Shown piece by piece: positions 25,379 through 34,034 of a stretch of 64,000 nucleotides of DNA. The notes beneath the pieces are model-generated. The model was not told the DNA's origin. It ran no database searches and saw only the letters and a program-made list of their open reading frames with translations. A program made the translations under genes and the position numbers. The DNA comes from a virus, in the IMG/VR virus record IMGVR_UViG_3300042562_001046, positions 1-64,000 of that record, one strand, 5' to 3'. Within the stretch, counting starts at the first letter, position 1. Each line of letters begins with the position of its first letter.

Positions 25379-26500
25379 TTATTGGGCGACGTAGCACGAG
25401 ATCACACCGAAGTCTTCGACTGCGTTGCTCTCGTAGATGTTGCCGAATTTCGGTTTCAGGAAGCCCAGGATCTTGCCGATGGCAATCGCCTGCGAATTCT
25501 TGAAGTCGAAGTCTTCCTCGTTCCATTCCGGGGCGCCGAGGTCGGCCATACCGAGGGCTTGCGCACCGCAGAACAGGACCTGGCAGCCGTCGACCGTGCC
25601 ACCCGAGCCGTACTTGCCGCTGGCCAGGCCAGAGGTGTTGGGCACGTGACGGAACTCGTGCAGGTAGATGCCGTCGATCTTGACGGTGTCGCCTGAGAAG
25701 AGCTTGTCGTTGACGCCGGAGTTCTGGCTGTAGCGCAGATTGGCGTTGTAGTCAGGGTCTTGCTTCAGCTTGGCCATCGCCTGGGGCGTCAGAAACGCGT
25801 GGAACGTCTCCTGGCCGCCGTCGCCGCCGGTGCCGCGGATGTAGCGGTCTTTGGCGTAGGCTTTGAGCTGCACAAACATCTTCCAGCCTGGGAAGTCAGC
25901 TGCGGTTACGGCAGCGGAAGTGTTCGAACCGGTCAGGCTCGACTTCAGCACGCCGGAGGTGGCGTCCCAGCGGGTTGTCCGACGGGTCGAAGGCGCGGTC
26001 ACGTCAGCAGCGAACTCCAGGTACTGGAGGTCAGAGCCGACACGGGTGGCGCCGTTGGGCTTGTACTGGTAGCCGATGCCAGCCAGCGTCTGAAACGCCA
26101 TCTGGTCAATACGGTCAGCCAGCCAGTAGCTCAGCACGTTCTTGGAGTTGTCACGGAACCCGACGATCGACTTCTGGTCGGCCATCTTGCCCTCGTGGCG
26201 GTTGGCGTGGCGCAGCTGGTCGATGCGGATGACCTGCTCAAAGGTCTGCATGCCCTCTTCGTTGCCCACCAGTGTGCGGTCACCCGCCACACCGTCGCCC
26301 TGCAGGTCGGCCAGCAGGGTAATCACCGCACGGGCGCCCTTTTCAGACGACTTGAGATCGGTGATGTGCTGGATCATCGAGCTGGTGCCCGAACCCAGAA
26401 ACTTGTTGATGAAAGACTGATTGCGGGCGTTTTTCCACAAGTCCATAGACCAGACGGTCTTCTGCTCGTTAGTCAACAGCCCAAAGTTGGTTAATGCCAT
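25379..26500 (-). CDS. major capsid protein, N4 gp56 / DUF4043 type
   Basis: 373 residues. The features match the N4 gp56-like (DUF4043) capsid family: an N-terminal LTNEQKTVWSMDLWKNAR, then TDLKSSEKGARAVITLLADL with QGDGVAGDRTLVGNEEGM, the central IRIDQLRHANRHEGKMADQ, and a C-terminal TVKIDGIYLHEFRHVPN strand. It forms the HK97-fold shell. A strong ribosome site (AAGGAG, six bases before the ATG) fits high expression. The upstream gap of about 135 bp contains two TTAGA-type motifs and a TATATT within a GCGG/CCGC inverted repeat, possibly its own promoter. Confidence 0.85.
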   Translation of the reverse strand: MALTNFGLLTNEQKTVWSMDLWKNARNQSFINKFLGSGTSSMIQHITDLKSSEKGARAVITLLADLQGDGVAGDRTLVGNEEGMQTFEQVIRIDQLRHANRHEGKMADQKSIVGFRDNSKNVLSYWLADRIDQMAFQTLAGIGYQYKPNGATRVGSDLQYLEFAADVTAPSTRRTTRWDATSGVLKSSLTGSNTSAAVTAADFPGWKMFVQLKAYAKDRYIRGTGGDGGQETFHAFLTPQAMAKLKQDPDYNANLRYSQNSGVNDKLFSGDTVKIDGIYLHEFRHVPNTSGLASGKYGSGGTVDGCQVLFCGAQALGMADLGAPEWNEEDFDFKNSQAIAIGKILGFLKPKFGNIYESNAVEDFGVISCYVAQ

Positions 26501-26512
26501 GAGGCACTCCTT

Positions 26513-26641
26513 CTAAGTTCGATAAAAGATTTAGACCTTTTGCCGAATGTCGCTTCGCGCCAGCGTTGACTGGAGGTGCTTTCGTGACCTACCTTGAACC
26601 GATGTGCGGAATATACCGCATTTCTAACTTAGATGTTAGAT
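26513..26641 (-). promoter_or_regulatory. leader of the capsid gene with two TCTAA/TTAGA motifs
   Basis: A 135-bp gap between lysozyme and capsid genes. It holds TCTAACTTAGA (26623-26633, perfect palindrome, extended by TGTTAGAT over the lysozyme stop), a GCGG-TATATT-CCGC inverted repeat near 26605, and a second imperfect motif (26513-26534). A capsid-gene promoter here is an inference. Confidence 0.45.
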
Positions 26642-27082
26642 AAGAGCCGCCTCAGCTTCACGCCGAATCGTCAGGCCGCGCAGGACGCGACCGCCGGCTC
26701 TGTTCCACTTGCGCAGCTCACCCGGGACGGAACCCCAGTCACCGGCGTTCACGCGCTTGCGCAGCGTGCTGCCCTTGAGGGCGGAGCCGCCCAAGTTGTA
26801 CGCAAAGTCGATCAGCGCAGCCAGCCGGTCGGGGTGGTCCAGCCCGGGGCACAGCCGCAGCACCTGGGGCAGGTAGACCCGTTTGACCATGTAGAGCAGC
26901 AAGGCTTCAGCCCTCTCGCGACTGATCTGAGCGTCAAGCAGGGTCACCAGAGTGCCGTCTTCGTAGTAGGTGCTGCCGAACCCAATGGTCGGTACCCCAG
27001 CCGGGCACAAGTAGGGCTTAGGAAAAAAGCCCTCGAACCGGCGCATCAGCGCCAGTGCCACGCGCAGGGCCAGCTCGATCAC
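26636..27082 (-). CDS. endolysin, GH24 (T4-type) lysozyme
   Basis: 148 residues. The catalytic triad layout is E17 (RRFEGF), C26 (YLCPAGV) and T32 (TIGFGST), the E-8aa-C-5aa-T arrangement of phage R-type/P21-like muramidases where Cys replaces the Asp of T4. The remaining fold signature FAYNLGGSALKGSTLRKRVN and a C-terminal GLTIRREAEAAL are present. The N terminus (MIELALRVALALM) is mildly hydrophobic and could be a weak signal-anchor. It cleaves peptidoglycan at the end of infection. It overlaps the holin-like gene by 4 bp (ATGA). Confidence 0.9.
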   Translation of the reverse strand: MIELALRVALALMRRFEGFFPKPYLCPAGVPTIGFGSTYYEDGTLVTLLDAQISRERAEALLLYMVKRVYLPQVLRLCPGLDHPDRLAALIDFAYNLGGSALKGSTLRKRVNAGDWGSVPGELRKWNRAGGRVLRGLTIRREAEAALI

Positions 27083-27543
27083 TTGCCGCGCTTCGAGAGG
27101 TTACGGTCGGCCAAGTAGATGCCCAGCGCCGCGCTTGCAACTGCGGCAGCGAACTCGGACAAGACGATGAACCTGAACTCCGACAGGCTGATCATGACGA
27201 GCGCCCATGTCGCCACACCCGGACGGATGGTGGCGTTCCAAGCATCGACCCAGGCGATGCCGATGGCCTTGGTGGTGCCTTTCACGGCCTCAACCCAGCC
27301 CTGCGCCTCAAGCTCGCTGATCGCCGCTTCGGCCTGCACCTGTATCGTTTTGACACCCAGCTCGGCCTGCACGCGGATTGACTCCATGTTGCGCTCGTGC
27401 TGGCCCCGGTCCAGCTCGGCCTGAAGGTGCATGCGGTCCAGCTCGTGTTTGTGGTCCTGCTGTTTGGTGAGCCAAGCAGACAACTCACCCCACAGCATCC
27501 GAAAAACAGAGCCCCCAAAGAAGGAGATGAGTGCGGTGATCAT
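27079..27543 (-). CDS. holin-like membrane protein
   Basis: 154 residues from ATG 27543, which overlaps the previous stop (ATGA); a longer frame exists but would overlap more. A short hydrophobic N terminus (MITALISFFGGSVFRMLWG) is followed by a charged helix (residues 25-85) and then two membrane segments (ATWALVMISLSEFRFIVL and FAAAVASAALGIYLA) separated by a short turn. The WVDAWNATIRPGVATW context is typical of three-helix phage holins. It lies directly before the lysozyme, so a role in endolysin release is likely. Confidence 0.65.
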   Translation of the reverse strand: MITALISFFGGSVFRMLWGELSAWLTKQQDHKHELDRMHLQAELDRGQHERNMESIRVQAELGVKTIQVQAEAAISELEAQGWVEAVKGTTKAIGIAWVDAWNATIRPGVATWALVMISLSEFRFIVLSEFAAAVASAALGIYLADRNLSKRGK

Positions 27544-27794
27544 TTTTTGATGTACTGAACGAGTGAAAACAAGATCGCTGCAGCCGCCCACACCCCGATC
27601 CCCCGATTGACCCACTGGTCCACCTTGCGGTCGACCCGGAGCAGCGTCACCTCATACGCGGCAGCCTTCATCTCCACGGCGCCGATCCTCTCGCCCTGAG
27701 TGGCCTGCCGCTCCTCGAAGAGGATCAGCTTGCCCACGGCGTCGGTTAGTTTGTCGACCTTAGTCTCGAGGCGTTTGAAATCGTCGTCAGTCAT
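27540..27794 (-). CDS. XhlA-like lysis accessory protein
   Basis: 84 residues: a coiled-coil N terminus (DDFKRLETKVDKLTDAVGKL) and one C-terminal membrane segment (GVWAAAAILFSLVQYI) ending in KK. This is the layout of haemolysin XhlA-type proteins encoded beside holins. First gene of a three-gene lysis cassette in which each stop overlaps the next start. Confidence 0.55.
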   Translation of the reverse strand: MTDDDFKRLETKVDKLTDAVGKLILFEERQATQGERIGAVEMKAAAYEVTLLRVDRKVDQWVNRGIGVWAAAAILFSLVQYIKK

Positions 27795-27839
27795 GGTCGT
27801 TCTCGGCGGGTGGTTTGGGGGTTTAGGGTGGTTTTGTGG

Positions 27840-28814
27840 CTACAGCTCGTCGCCGCGCATCTTTGCCAGCTGGCTGTCACTCAACTGGGCAAATTCTTTC
27901 TGGCTCATGCGCATCACAGCAGCCGCGCTTTCTGCGCCGCCGCCTAGCTTGTCGCTGTCCAGGCCGACGCGGGAGAGCGACGGAGGGGTACTGCCTACGG
28001 CCTTGACGACCTTACCGACCGCGTCCTTCTTGCGCTCAGCAGCCACCTCTTTGTCACTGACGCGAGGCGCAGCGTTGGTGGCCATCTCCTGGCGCGTGGT
28101 GCGGGGCTCGACGATCAGCTTGACCGCCTTCTGCAGCGCAGCGGTCGGTGTCAGGCCCTTCATCTCGTAGGCAGACTTCAGATCAGCCACTTCCGCCATG
28201 GCCTCCTCGTCGTAATCGTCGTGGTCTGGGTTCAGCGTCGGAAACGCCGTCTCGACCCGCTCCAGGGCCGTGTTGTACCGAGCCCGCTCTGTGGCCCGGA
28301 TCTCAGCGGCGTGGATCTTCATGTCGCTCTTCGACTCAGCCATGTCCCGCTCAGCTTTGCGGATCTTGGCCATCGTGGCGGTGGCTTTGTCGATCTCGCC
28401 GTCGCTCAGCTGGGTGGCGTAGTCTTTCTCCAAGGCCATCACGCTGTTCTCCAGCGCGGTGATCTCCTCGTTCACGTTGGCGATCTGGTTGCCCTGCTGG
28501 TACTGGGCCAGCTGGCGCTCCAGAGAGGCCCGCTGCTCGCGCTCCTTCTCCAGGATCTCCTTGTGCCGAGCCAACGGGATGCGGGAGTCCTTCTGCTTGG
28601 GGTTGTCCGTCTTGTCGGCCTTGGCGTCCAGCTCAGCGTCCAGCTCCTGGACCTTCGGGTCCTTGGCAACTTCCTCTGCGACCTTGGCGTCAGGCTGGTC
28701 CGGGTCGAGGTCCTGGTCATCGGGCAGCAGGTCGCCGCGATCGGCAGCGGATGGGCCAGAGCCGGACTCACCGGGCTCTGGGTCGTACAGGCGGAAGAAT
28801 TTCTGGATCAACAT
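27840..28814 (-). CDS. scaffolding protein
   Basis: 324 residues, highly charged. An acidic Asp/Pro-rich N terminus is followed by a long coiled coil (about 90-190; EKEREQRASLERQLAQYQQ) and a basic/helical C terminus ending MSQKEFAQLSDSQLAKMRG. Composition, length and location (after portal, before capsid) are those of podovirus scaffolds, which line the procapsid and exit before packaging. Separated from the capsid gene only by the lysis cassette. Confidence 0.7.
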   Translation of the reverse strand: MLIQKFFRLYDPEPGESGSGPSAADRGDLLPDDQDLDPDQPDAKVAEEVAKDPKVQELDAELDAKADKTDNPKQKDSRIPLARHKEILEKEREQRASLERQLAQYQQGNQIANVNEEITALENSVMALEKDYATQLSDGEIDKATATMAKIRKAERDMAESKSDMKIHAAEIRATERARYNTALERVETAFPTLNPDHDDYDEEAMAEVADLKSAYEMKGLTPTAALQKAVKLIVEPRTTRQEMATNAAPRVSDKEVAAERKKDAVGKVVKAVGSTPPSLSRVGLDSDKLGGGAESAAAVMRMSQKEFAQLSDSQLAKMRGDEL

Positions 28815-28838
28815 AGTGCGGGCTTTCGGGTGGGTGGG

Positions 28839-29192
28839 TTAGAGGTAGCGCAGCGCGTGGACCACGCCGCGGAAGATGTAGTCCTTGGCCTGCTGCTCGC
28901 GGGGCAAGTCGGCGAAGGGCACCAGGCAGGGGTGTTCTTTCGCTACGGGGTCCTTCACCGGGCCGTAGTACCAGCCCTCATCCAGCTTCTGCTGCATCCA
29001 GGCGGTGTGGCTGGCCTCGGGACCGAAGTCGCCCGAGATGTGCAGGTACACGCCCGAGCGGGCCGACGAGCGCTGCCACTCCGGGGCGTCCGCCCAGGCC
29101 GGCTGGGAGGTGTCGCCCAGGGCTTCACAGTAAGCCCGGTTCACCTCGTGGCAGATGCGGGCGACTTCGTCAAGCGGGTGGGGGGCGCTCAT
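28839..29192 (-). CDS. RyR-domain-like small protein
   Basis: 117 residues. The pattern EVNRAYCEALGDTSQPAW, SHTAWMQQKLDEGWYYGPVK, EHPCLVPFADLPREQQAKD and a C-terminal FRGVVHAL matches the RyR (ryanodine receptor repeat) domain found as small free-standing phage proteins. Function in phage is unknown. Its ATG overlaps the stop of the gp49-like gene, so expression is probably coupled. Confidence 0.75.
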   Translation of the reverse strand: MSAPHPLDEVARICHEVNRAYCEALGDTSQPAWADAPEWQRSSARSGVYLHISGDFGPEASHTAWMQQKLDEGWYYGPVKDPVAKEHPCLVPFADLPREQQAKDYIFRGVVHALRYL

Positions 29193-29608
29193 GCGGCCAC
29201 CTCGGCCAGCTCGGCCAACCGGCTGCGCAGCTCGTAGCCCATCAGCGGCCAGATCTTCTGCACGGCGTTGGCGCGGGCGATGCTGCGGCCAATATCGGCG
29301 TCGAAGTTCTCGGGGCTGGCGCAGGCTGATTCACCTGTGACGGTGAAGCCGTTTTTCAAGACCAGCACGCAGAAGGTCAGCAGGCACAGAGGCAGCGGGA
29401 CTTCGATGCCGTAAGCGCCGCGTAGGTCTGCCCCGTTTTCAGTCAGCATGGCCGAGCCACGCGCCCCGTTCTCAGCCGTGAAATAGTGCTCGCTGGCAAT
29501 GTTGCCGTCGATGTCCGCCGGCGTGATGCGCGGGGCGGTCAGGCCCTTGGCCTGGATCTGCTGCTCGATGCCGGGGTCGTCAGTGCGTGGGGAGGGGATG
29601 TTGTGCAT
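29189..29608 (-). CDS. N4 gp49 / Sf6 gp66 family protein
   Basis: 139 residues. ITPADIDGNIASEHYFTAENG, then PLCLLTFCVLVLKNGFTVTG and SPENFDADIGRSIARANAVQ, follow the conserved pattern of the N4 gp49/Sf6 gp66 family. The role of that family is undetermined. It follows the portal gene by six bases. Confidence 0.8.
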   Translation of the reverse strand: MHNIPSPRTDDPGIEQQIQAKGLTAPRITPADIDGNIASEHYFTAENGARGSAMLTENGADLRGAYGIEVPLPLCLLTFCVLVLKNGFTVTGESACASPENFDADIGRSIARANAVQKIWPLMGYELRSRLAELAEVAA

Positions 29609-29614
29609 GGTGGG

Positions 29615-31837
29615 TTAGGCTTTTGAGGTTGGGAGACGGGATCTGTTGGCGGTGCGCCGGGTGGTGGGCGGCTTGGCAGCGGCTGTGGCAGCGTCCTGCA
29701 CGGCCTTGACGCGGGCGTCCATGCGCTTCTGGGCCATGTCCTGCTCCTTGAGCTGCAGCTCAGCGCCCATCTGCTCGCGCTTGAGCTGGTGCTCGCGCTC
29801 GGCCAGGCTCATCTTCTGCTGGGCCGTGCGCTCGTCCAGGCCGGCCTTCTGATCGGCGGCCTGGGCCTTGACCTGGACCTCTGCCATCTTGGCCTGGGCC
29901 GAGCCGTCGTCGGGCTCGCCCTGCTGCATGACCTGGGTCTTGGCGACGGTCTCCTGCGTCTTGGCTCCCTTGAGCTGGGCGTCTGCGCCCTTCTGCTGGG
30001 CTTCTGCCTCTGACTTGGCAACCTCGGCGTTCTGGGCCCGCTGCTGCAGCTCCTTGGCAGCCACCGCCTCCGGGCTGGTCTGGTCGCCGGCCATCTGTTT
30101 GATGATGTCCTTCTTGTTCGTCAGGCGGCTGGCGTCGATGATCACGCTGTCGGGCAGCATGATGCCGGCCTCGCGCATCGCCATGACCTGCTCGAACTGG
30201 CTGTCTTCGAGCGTCTCGCGGCGCGGCACCGAGCTGACGACGACGTCGTACTCGCCCAGCGTCAGGTCGTTCAGGATCTCCTGGTACGGGCTCTCCGGCG
30301 GCTCTTCGCCGGTCTCGGCCTCGGGGTTCATCTGGTTGATACCGAACGTCTCCGTCTCACCGGTGGCCTGATCGTGGGTGATCGTCATCAGGCGCTCTTC
30401 GGTGTAGAACTCCTGCACCAGGTCAAGAATGTTCCGTGCCAGGATGAAGTCTGTGCGGGTCAGGTTGTCCAGCGGCTTGACCAGATTCGTGCTGCCGGCC
30501 TTCTGCTTGGCCTGAATCGCCTTGGCGGCGACGTCGGCCCGGTCCATGCCCTGCATGCTGTCGCTGATGCCCGAAATTGTCTTGATCGACTCCTCAGCCT
30601 TGTAGCTGATGCGGTCCAGGCCCTGGGGGACCTGGTTCGGGGCAATCTTCTGGATGTCTTTGTCGGGGTCACCGTTGACCTCGATCACGAGGCCGGTCTG
30701 GGCGCCCTTCGCCTCCAGCTCGGCGACGGTCATGTTCGCCAGCGCCCCGGCTTTGACCTTGTAGCCCGAATTCGCCGTGGTGTTCACCACGTGCAGCTCC
30801 TGGCTGGTGACTTTGTTCAGCAGCTCCTGCGGGCCGAGCAAGTTCTCAACCAGGCCCAGCGTATGGCCGTAGCGGAAGTGTGGGAAGTACGGCACGATCG
30901 TGAAGTGCTTGTACGGGCTCCACTTGTCGTGCAGGATGACGTTGTCGGCCAGGGCGACCCAGCGGATGCGCCGCACCAGCTTGGGCACGATCTGAAAACC
31001 GTACTTCTCGACGAAGAACGCAATCCGGTTGCGGTCAAAGTCCTGCGGAACCTCGCGCATGTCGCCCGTGGCCGGGCTGAGGAAGAACTTCTGCCGGTCC
31101 AGCTCGCGGAACTGGCGCTCAATGACGCGGATGTTGCGCAGGACGTTCGAGTTGTCGGCGCCATTGTTGTAGGTGGCGGTACGGGCGTCACCGAACCGGT
31201 CCCGGTTCATCTGGATGCTGTCGTAGCCGTAGGGGAAGCTGGCGTTGTCCCGGTTGCGCAGCAGCTCGGCGTCTTCGGGGGTGTACAGCACCGCGAGGTC
31301 GTCGGCGGTGACCCACTTCGTGGTGAACACCTCGCCCCACTTGTCTGGATCGTACTCGTCAGCGTCGGAGTCGATCAGGACGTTCTTGCGGTTCATGTTC
31401 TCAATGGACACCTCGCCCTGCGCGGAGTCGTTCATGCTCAGGCGCACGTCCAAGAACCCACGCGAGCTGATGATGCCATCGGCGAACATGTCCGAGCGCT
31501 TCCAGTCCAGCTGGTTGTTGTCGCTGATCTGCTTGAACACCTTCGTCAGGATCTCGGCGTTCTCGGCCGGTGCGCCGCTGCGCGGGCGGAAGCTGATCTC
31601 CGAGCGGTTGTTGATCTGCTCACCCAGCACGTTGCTGACGGTGGCCAGGATCTTGTTGATCGTCAGCACCGGGCGGCGGTTCTTCTCCAGCGCGGCGCGG
31701 TCATTGGCGGCCCACTGGTCGCCGGCGAAGAAGCGCTCGCACTTGTCGGCCTTCTCCACGTACTTCGTGTGCCCGTTGTCCCTCACCCAGGCGTAGCGTT
31801 GCCACTGTTTGTAAGCGAGTTCAGAGTTGACGGGCAT
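29615..31837 (-). CDS. portal protein, P22-like
   Basis: 740 residues, close to the 725 of P22 gp1. The N-terminal ERFFAGDQWAANDRAALEKN, RPVLTINKILATVSNVLGEQ and a central PQELLNKVTSQELHVVNTTA are hallmarks of the P22-type portal. The C-terminal 110 residues are a Gln/Ala/Lys-rich coiled coil, equivalent to the barrel that P22-type portals project into the capsid. It forms the dodecameric ring through which DNA is packaged and ejected. Directly downstream of the Dps-like gene. Confidence 0.85.
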   Translation of the reverse strand: MPVNSELAYKQWQRYAWVRDNGHTKYVEKADKCERFFAGDQWAANDRAALEKNRRPVLTINKILATVSNVLGEQINNRSEISFRPRSGAPAENAEILTKVFKQISDNNQLDWKRSDMFADGIISSRGFLDVRLSMNDSAQGEVSIENMNRKNVLIDSDADEYDPDKWGEVFTTKWVTADDLAVLYTPEDAELLRNRDNASFPYGYDSIQMNRDRFGDARTATYNNGADNSNVLRNIRVIERQFRELDRQKFFLSPATGDMREVPQDFDRNRIAFFVEKYGFQIVPKLVRRIRWVALADNVILHDKWSPYKHFTIVPYFPHFRYGHTLGLVENLLGPQELLNKVTSQELHVVNTTANSGYKVKAGALANMTVAELEAKGAQTGLVIEVNGDPDKDIQKIAPNQVPQGLDRISYKAEESIKTISGISDSMQGMDRADVAAKAIQAKQKAGSTNLVKPLDNLTRTDFILARNILDLVQEFYTEERLMTITHDQATGETETFGINQMNPEAETGEEPPESPYQEILNDLTLGEYDVVVSSVPRRETLEDSQFEQVMAMREAGIMLPDSVIIDASRLTNKKDIIKQMAGDQTSPEAVAAKELQQRAQNAEVAKSEAEAQQKGADAQLKGAKTQETVAKTQVMQQGEPDDGSAQAKMAEVQVKAQAADQKAGLDERTAQQKMSLAEREHQLKREQMGAELQLKEQDMAQKRMDARVKAVQDAATAAAKPPTTRRTANRSRLPTSKA

Positions 31838-31844
31838 GGCGACC

Positions 31845-32198
31845 TTATTTGTAGAAGCGGAGCCGGGTCAGGGACTGCGCTGTCAGCTCCTCCAGCTCAG
31901 CCAGAATGTTCAGCAGCGCCTGGCTCTCGTGGTCTTCCTCCAGCTCAGCGGCGATGCTGGCCAGGTAGTCCTCCAGCAGCGGAATCGGGGTCATTCGGGG
32001 CGGCGCGACCGAGGGGAAAGTCTTGATCTGCTCGTACAGCCCCATGTAGACCTCGGCGTACTTGTCGACCAGGTCAATCAGCCCCTCGTAGAACGTCTGG
32101 AGGGCGACGTGCTGGGCGTAGGTGCTGGCGCTGAAGTGCAGGAGGTGCGCGGCGGTGCGCACGGCGAAGGACTGGGCGATGAATTCAGGGCAGCTCAT
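31845..32198 (-). CDS. Dps/ferritin-like protein (DUF5856-like)
   Basis: 117 residues from ATG 32198 (an in-frame start at 32360 would run into the terminase gene). Residues H18, H30, D45 and E49 reproduce exactly the H-x11-H-x14-D-x3-E spacing of the Dps ferroxidase centre, within AAHLLHFSAS and LIDLVDKYAEVYMG. Length is shorter than Dps (about 165), so this may be a two- to four-helix derivative such as the phage DUF5856 family. It could bind iron or DNA, protect packaged DNA, or have lost activity; only the residue pattern is seen. It lies between large terminase and portal. Confidence 0.65.
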   Translation of the reverse strand: MSCPEFIAQSFAVRTAAHLLHFSASTYAQHVALQTFYEGLIDLVDKYAEVYMGLYEQIKTFPSVAPPRMTPIPLLEDYLASIAAELEEDHESQALLNILAELEELTAQSLTRLRFYK

Positions 32199-32211
32199 GG
32201 GGTGGAGAGCG

Positions 32212-33762
32212 TCACGCGCCCATAAACGAGCTGGAGCCCGAAGATGCGAGCCGACTGCGCCATGATTCAGGCTCCTTGAACACGATTTTTCGGGGCGGCT
32301 CGCTGCCGATCGCCATCTGCGTGGCCCAAGCCAGGGAGTCGACACAGTCGTCGTGTACACCAGCGGGGAACCTCAACATCTCGAGCCGACAGGCGTCGTA
32401 CCACTCCGCTTCAGCAGCAAAGCTCACCCTCCCCTGCTGCAGCCGGCCCTGGAGTGGGCGGGCTCGCGCCAGCTTGTCCGTGATCGGCTTCAGCACCTGG
32501 ATGGATGGGTATTCGCGTCGTTCTCTCATTCTCTTCTTTAATAGAGATTCGATTGCACGGTAAATCTGCCCGTCTTCAAACCCGAGCTGCTGGCCGGAAG
32601 TGTACCATCTCTTACTTAGATTTAAGATTGCCTCAACGATGTACAGGGCGTCGCCAGACTTGAAGCGGACCTGCTCGGCCACGTGCAGCGTGTCGTTCTC
32701 GTCCTGCAGCAGCACCGTGCCGACCGTGTAGTCGTTCTGTTTCTTCTCGCTGATGGCGAAATCCCACGCGATAAACACGTTCACCCGCGACAGGTGCGGC
32801 AGCGCAGCCCGGCGGAAGTGCTCCTTGAGGAAGTAGGCCCCGTCATCGGGCACCGGGTTCTGCTGGAACAGGGCCGACCAGAACCTGGGGCTGATGGTGC
32901 GCTTGATCCGGTTGAGCTTCTGCAGGTCGTAGCGCTCCGGGTGCAGCGCCTCGCCCTTGCCGCGCAGCTTGTGGCCGTTTTCCGGGGGCTCGTACACGAT
33001 TAGATCCGTGTCGTAGTCCAGATACTCGTCGCTTTCGGCGATCGCGGGGTACTTCACCACCACAAACTGGTCCGCCTCGGGGTCGGCCATGGCGTTCTGC
33101 AGCCGCCCGGCCAGATCATCGTCGTGCCACCAAGTCTGCGTCAAAAGTACGCCGCCACCAGGCGCCAGGCGGGTATAGGCGGTCGAACCGTACCAATCCC
33201 ACAGTTTCTCCCGTATATCCCCCGAATCCGCCTCCTCGGCGTTCTTAATAGGGTCGTCGATGCTCAGAATGTGGGCGCCCTTGCCCGTAATCCCGCCACC
33301 GACCCCTGCGGCCACGTAGCCGCCCCGAGAGCCCTGCAGGCCCCACTCCTCAGCGGCCTGGAAATTCGGGTTCAGACGGGTCTCGTACACGCTGTGGTAG
33401 GCCGGATCCTCCAGCACCTCCTTCACTTTCCGGCTGAAAGTCATCGCCAGGCCCACGTTGTACGAGCAATTGATGATCTCGTGGTCCGGGTGCCGGCCCA
33501 AGTGCCAGGGCGGGAACATCCGGGAGCTGAGCTCTGATTTCCCGGCCCGTGGCGGCATCAGCAGCATCAGCCGGGGGCTCAGGCCCTTGGCCACGTCGTC
33601 GCTGAACTTCTCCAGCCGCCGGCAGATGTCCTGGTGGACCCAGCCCGCGCTGTAGCGGGGGTTGATCCGCTGCACAAACGGCAGCAGCCGTCGCCGTGAC
33701 AGCAGCCGAGAGGCCATCTCGATCTCGATGGCCGTGGGAGCCTTGGGGGCCTTGGTCTTCAT
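32212..33762 (-). CDS. terL: terminase large subunit
   Basis: 516 residues. The packaging ATPase has Walker A MPPRAGKS (69-76), Walker B HILSIDD (164-170) and coupling motif LLTQTWWHDDD. The C-terminal RNase H-like nuclease starts at FIAWDFAISEKKQNDYTVG (first acidic residue in WDF), with a later HDDCVDSLAWA providing the last acidic pair. It drives DNA into the procapsid and makes the headful or unit-length cut. Its ATG overlaps the preceding stop (ATGA). An AT-rich TTAGAT-type motif sits inside the gene at 32608-32628. Confidence 0.92.
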   Translation of the reverse strand: MKTKAPKAPTAIEIEMASRLLSRRRLLPFVQRINPRYSAGWVHQDICRRLEKFSDDVAKGLSPRLMLLMPPRAGKSELSSRMFPPWHLGRHPDHEIINCSYNVGLAMTFSRKVKEVLEDPAYHSVYETRLNPNFQAAEEWGLQGSRGGYVAAGVGGGITGKGAHILSIDDPIKNAEEADSGDIREKLWDWYGSTAYTRLAPGGGVLLTQTWWHDDDLAGRLQNAMADPEADQFVVVKYPAIAESDEYLDYDTDLIVYEPPENGHKLRGKGEALHPERYDLQKLNRIKRTISPRFWSALFQQNPVPDDGAYFLKEHFRRAALPHLSRVNVFIAWDFAISEKKQNDYTVGTVLLQDENDTLHVAEQVRFKSGDALYIVEAILNLSKRWYTSGQQLGFEDGQIYRAIESLLKKRMRERREYPSIQVLKPITDKLARARPLQGRLQQGRVSFAAEAEWYDACRLEMLRFPAGVHDDCVDSLAWATQMAIGSEPPRKIVFKEPESWRSRLASSGSSSFMGA

Positions 33763-34034
33763 TCCATGGGGCGCATGTCAATGAACACCGGCGTGCCCTC
33801 CCCCATGTAGGCGGGCAGGATGTTGAACTCAAACCACTCCTCGGCTTCTTCCCGGGGCATGTCGCGGGCCAGCACGTCGATCACCATGGTGCGGTCGTAG
33901 GCAGCCACCCGCATTCCGCCCGCCCGCTCACAGACGCCGATCACGGCTGCGTCGAACGCCACCGGATCCAGCAGATGGGCCGGGGCTTCGTCATCGCCGA
34001 GGAGTTCGTGCAGGCGGTCGCGGGTGTAGGTCAT
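33759..34034 (-). CDS. 91-aa protein between terminase subunits
   Basis: MTYTRDRLHELLGDDEAPAH opens a compact acidic protein with VAFDAAVIGVCERAGGMRVA and a C-terminal EEWFEFNILPAYMGEGTPVF. It overlaps both flanking terminase genes by 4 bp, so all three are probably translated as a coupled set. No family is certain; a small accessory of packaging is a guess from position. Confidence 0.7.
   Translation of the reverse strand: MTYTRDRLHELLGDDEAPAHLLDPVAFDAAVIGVCERAGGMRVAAYDRTMVIDVLARDMPREEAEEWFEFNILPAYMGEGTPVFIDMRPME

Noticed and set aside
28221-29237. Plus-strand frame opposite scaffold and RyR-like genes
   Set aside because: Shadow of the scaffold coiled coil; composition is that of a reverse-frame artefact.
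30374-32026. Plus-strand frame (550 aa) opposite portal and Dps-like genes
   Set aside because: Leu/Val/Gly-rich shadow of the portal gene; no ribosome site and no domain pattern.
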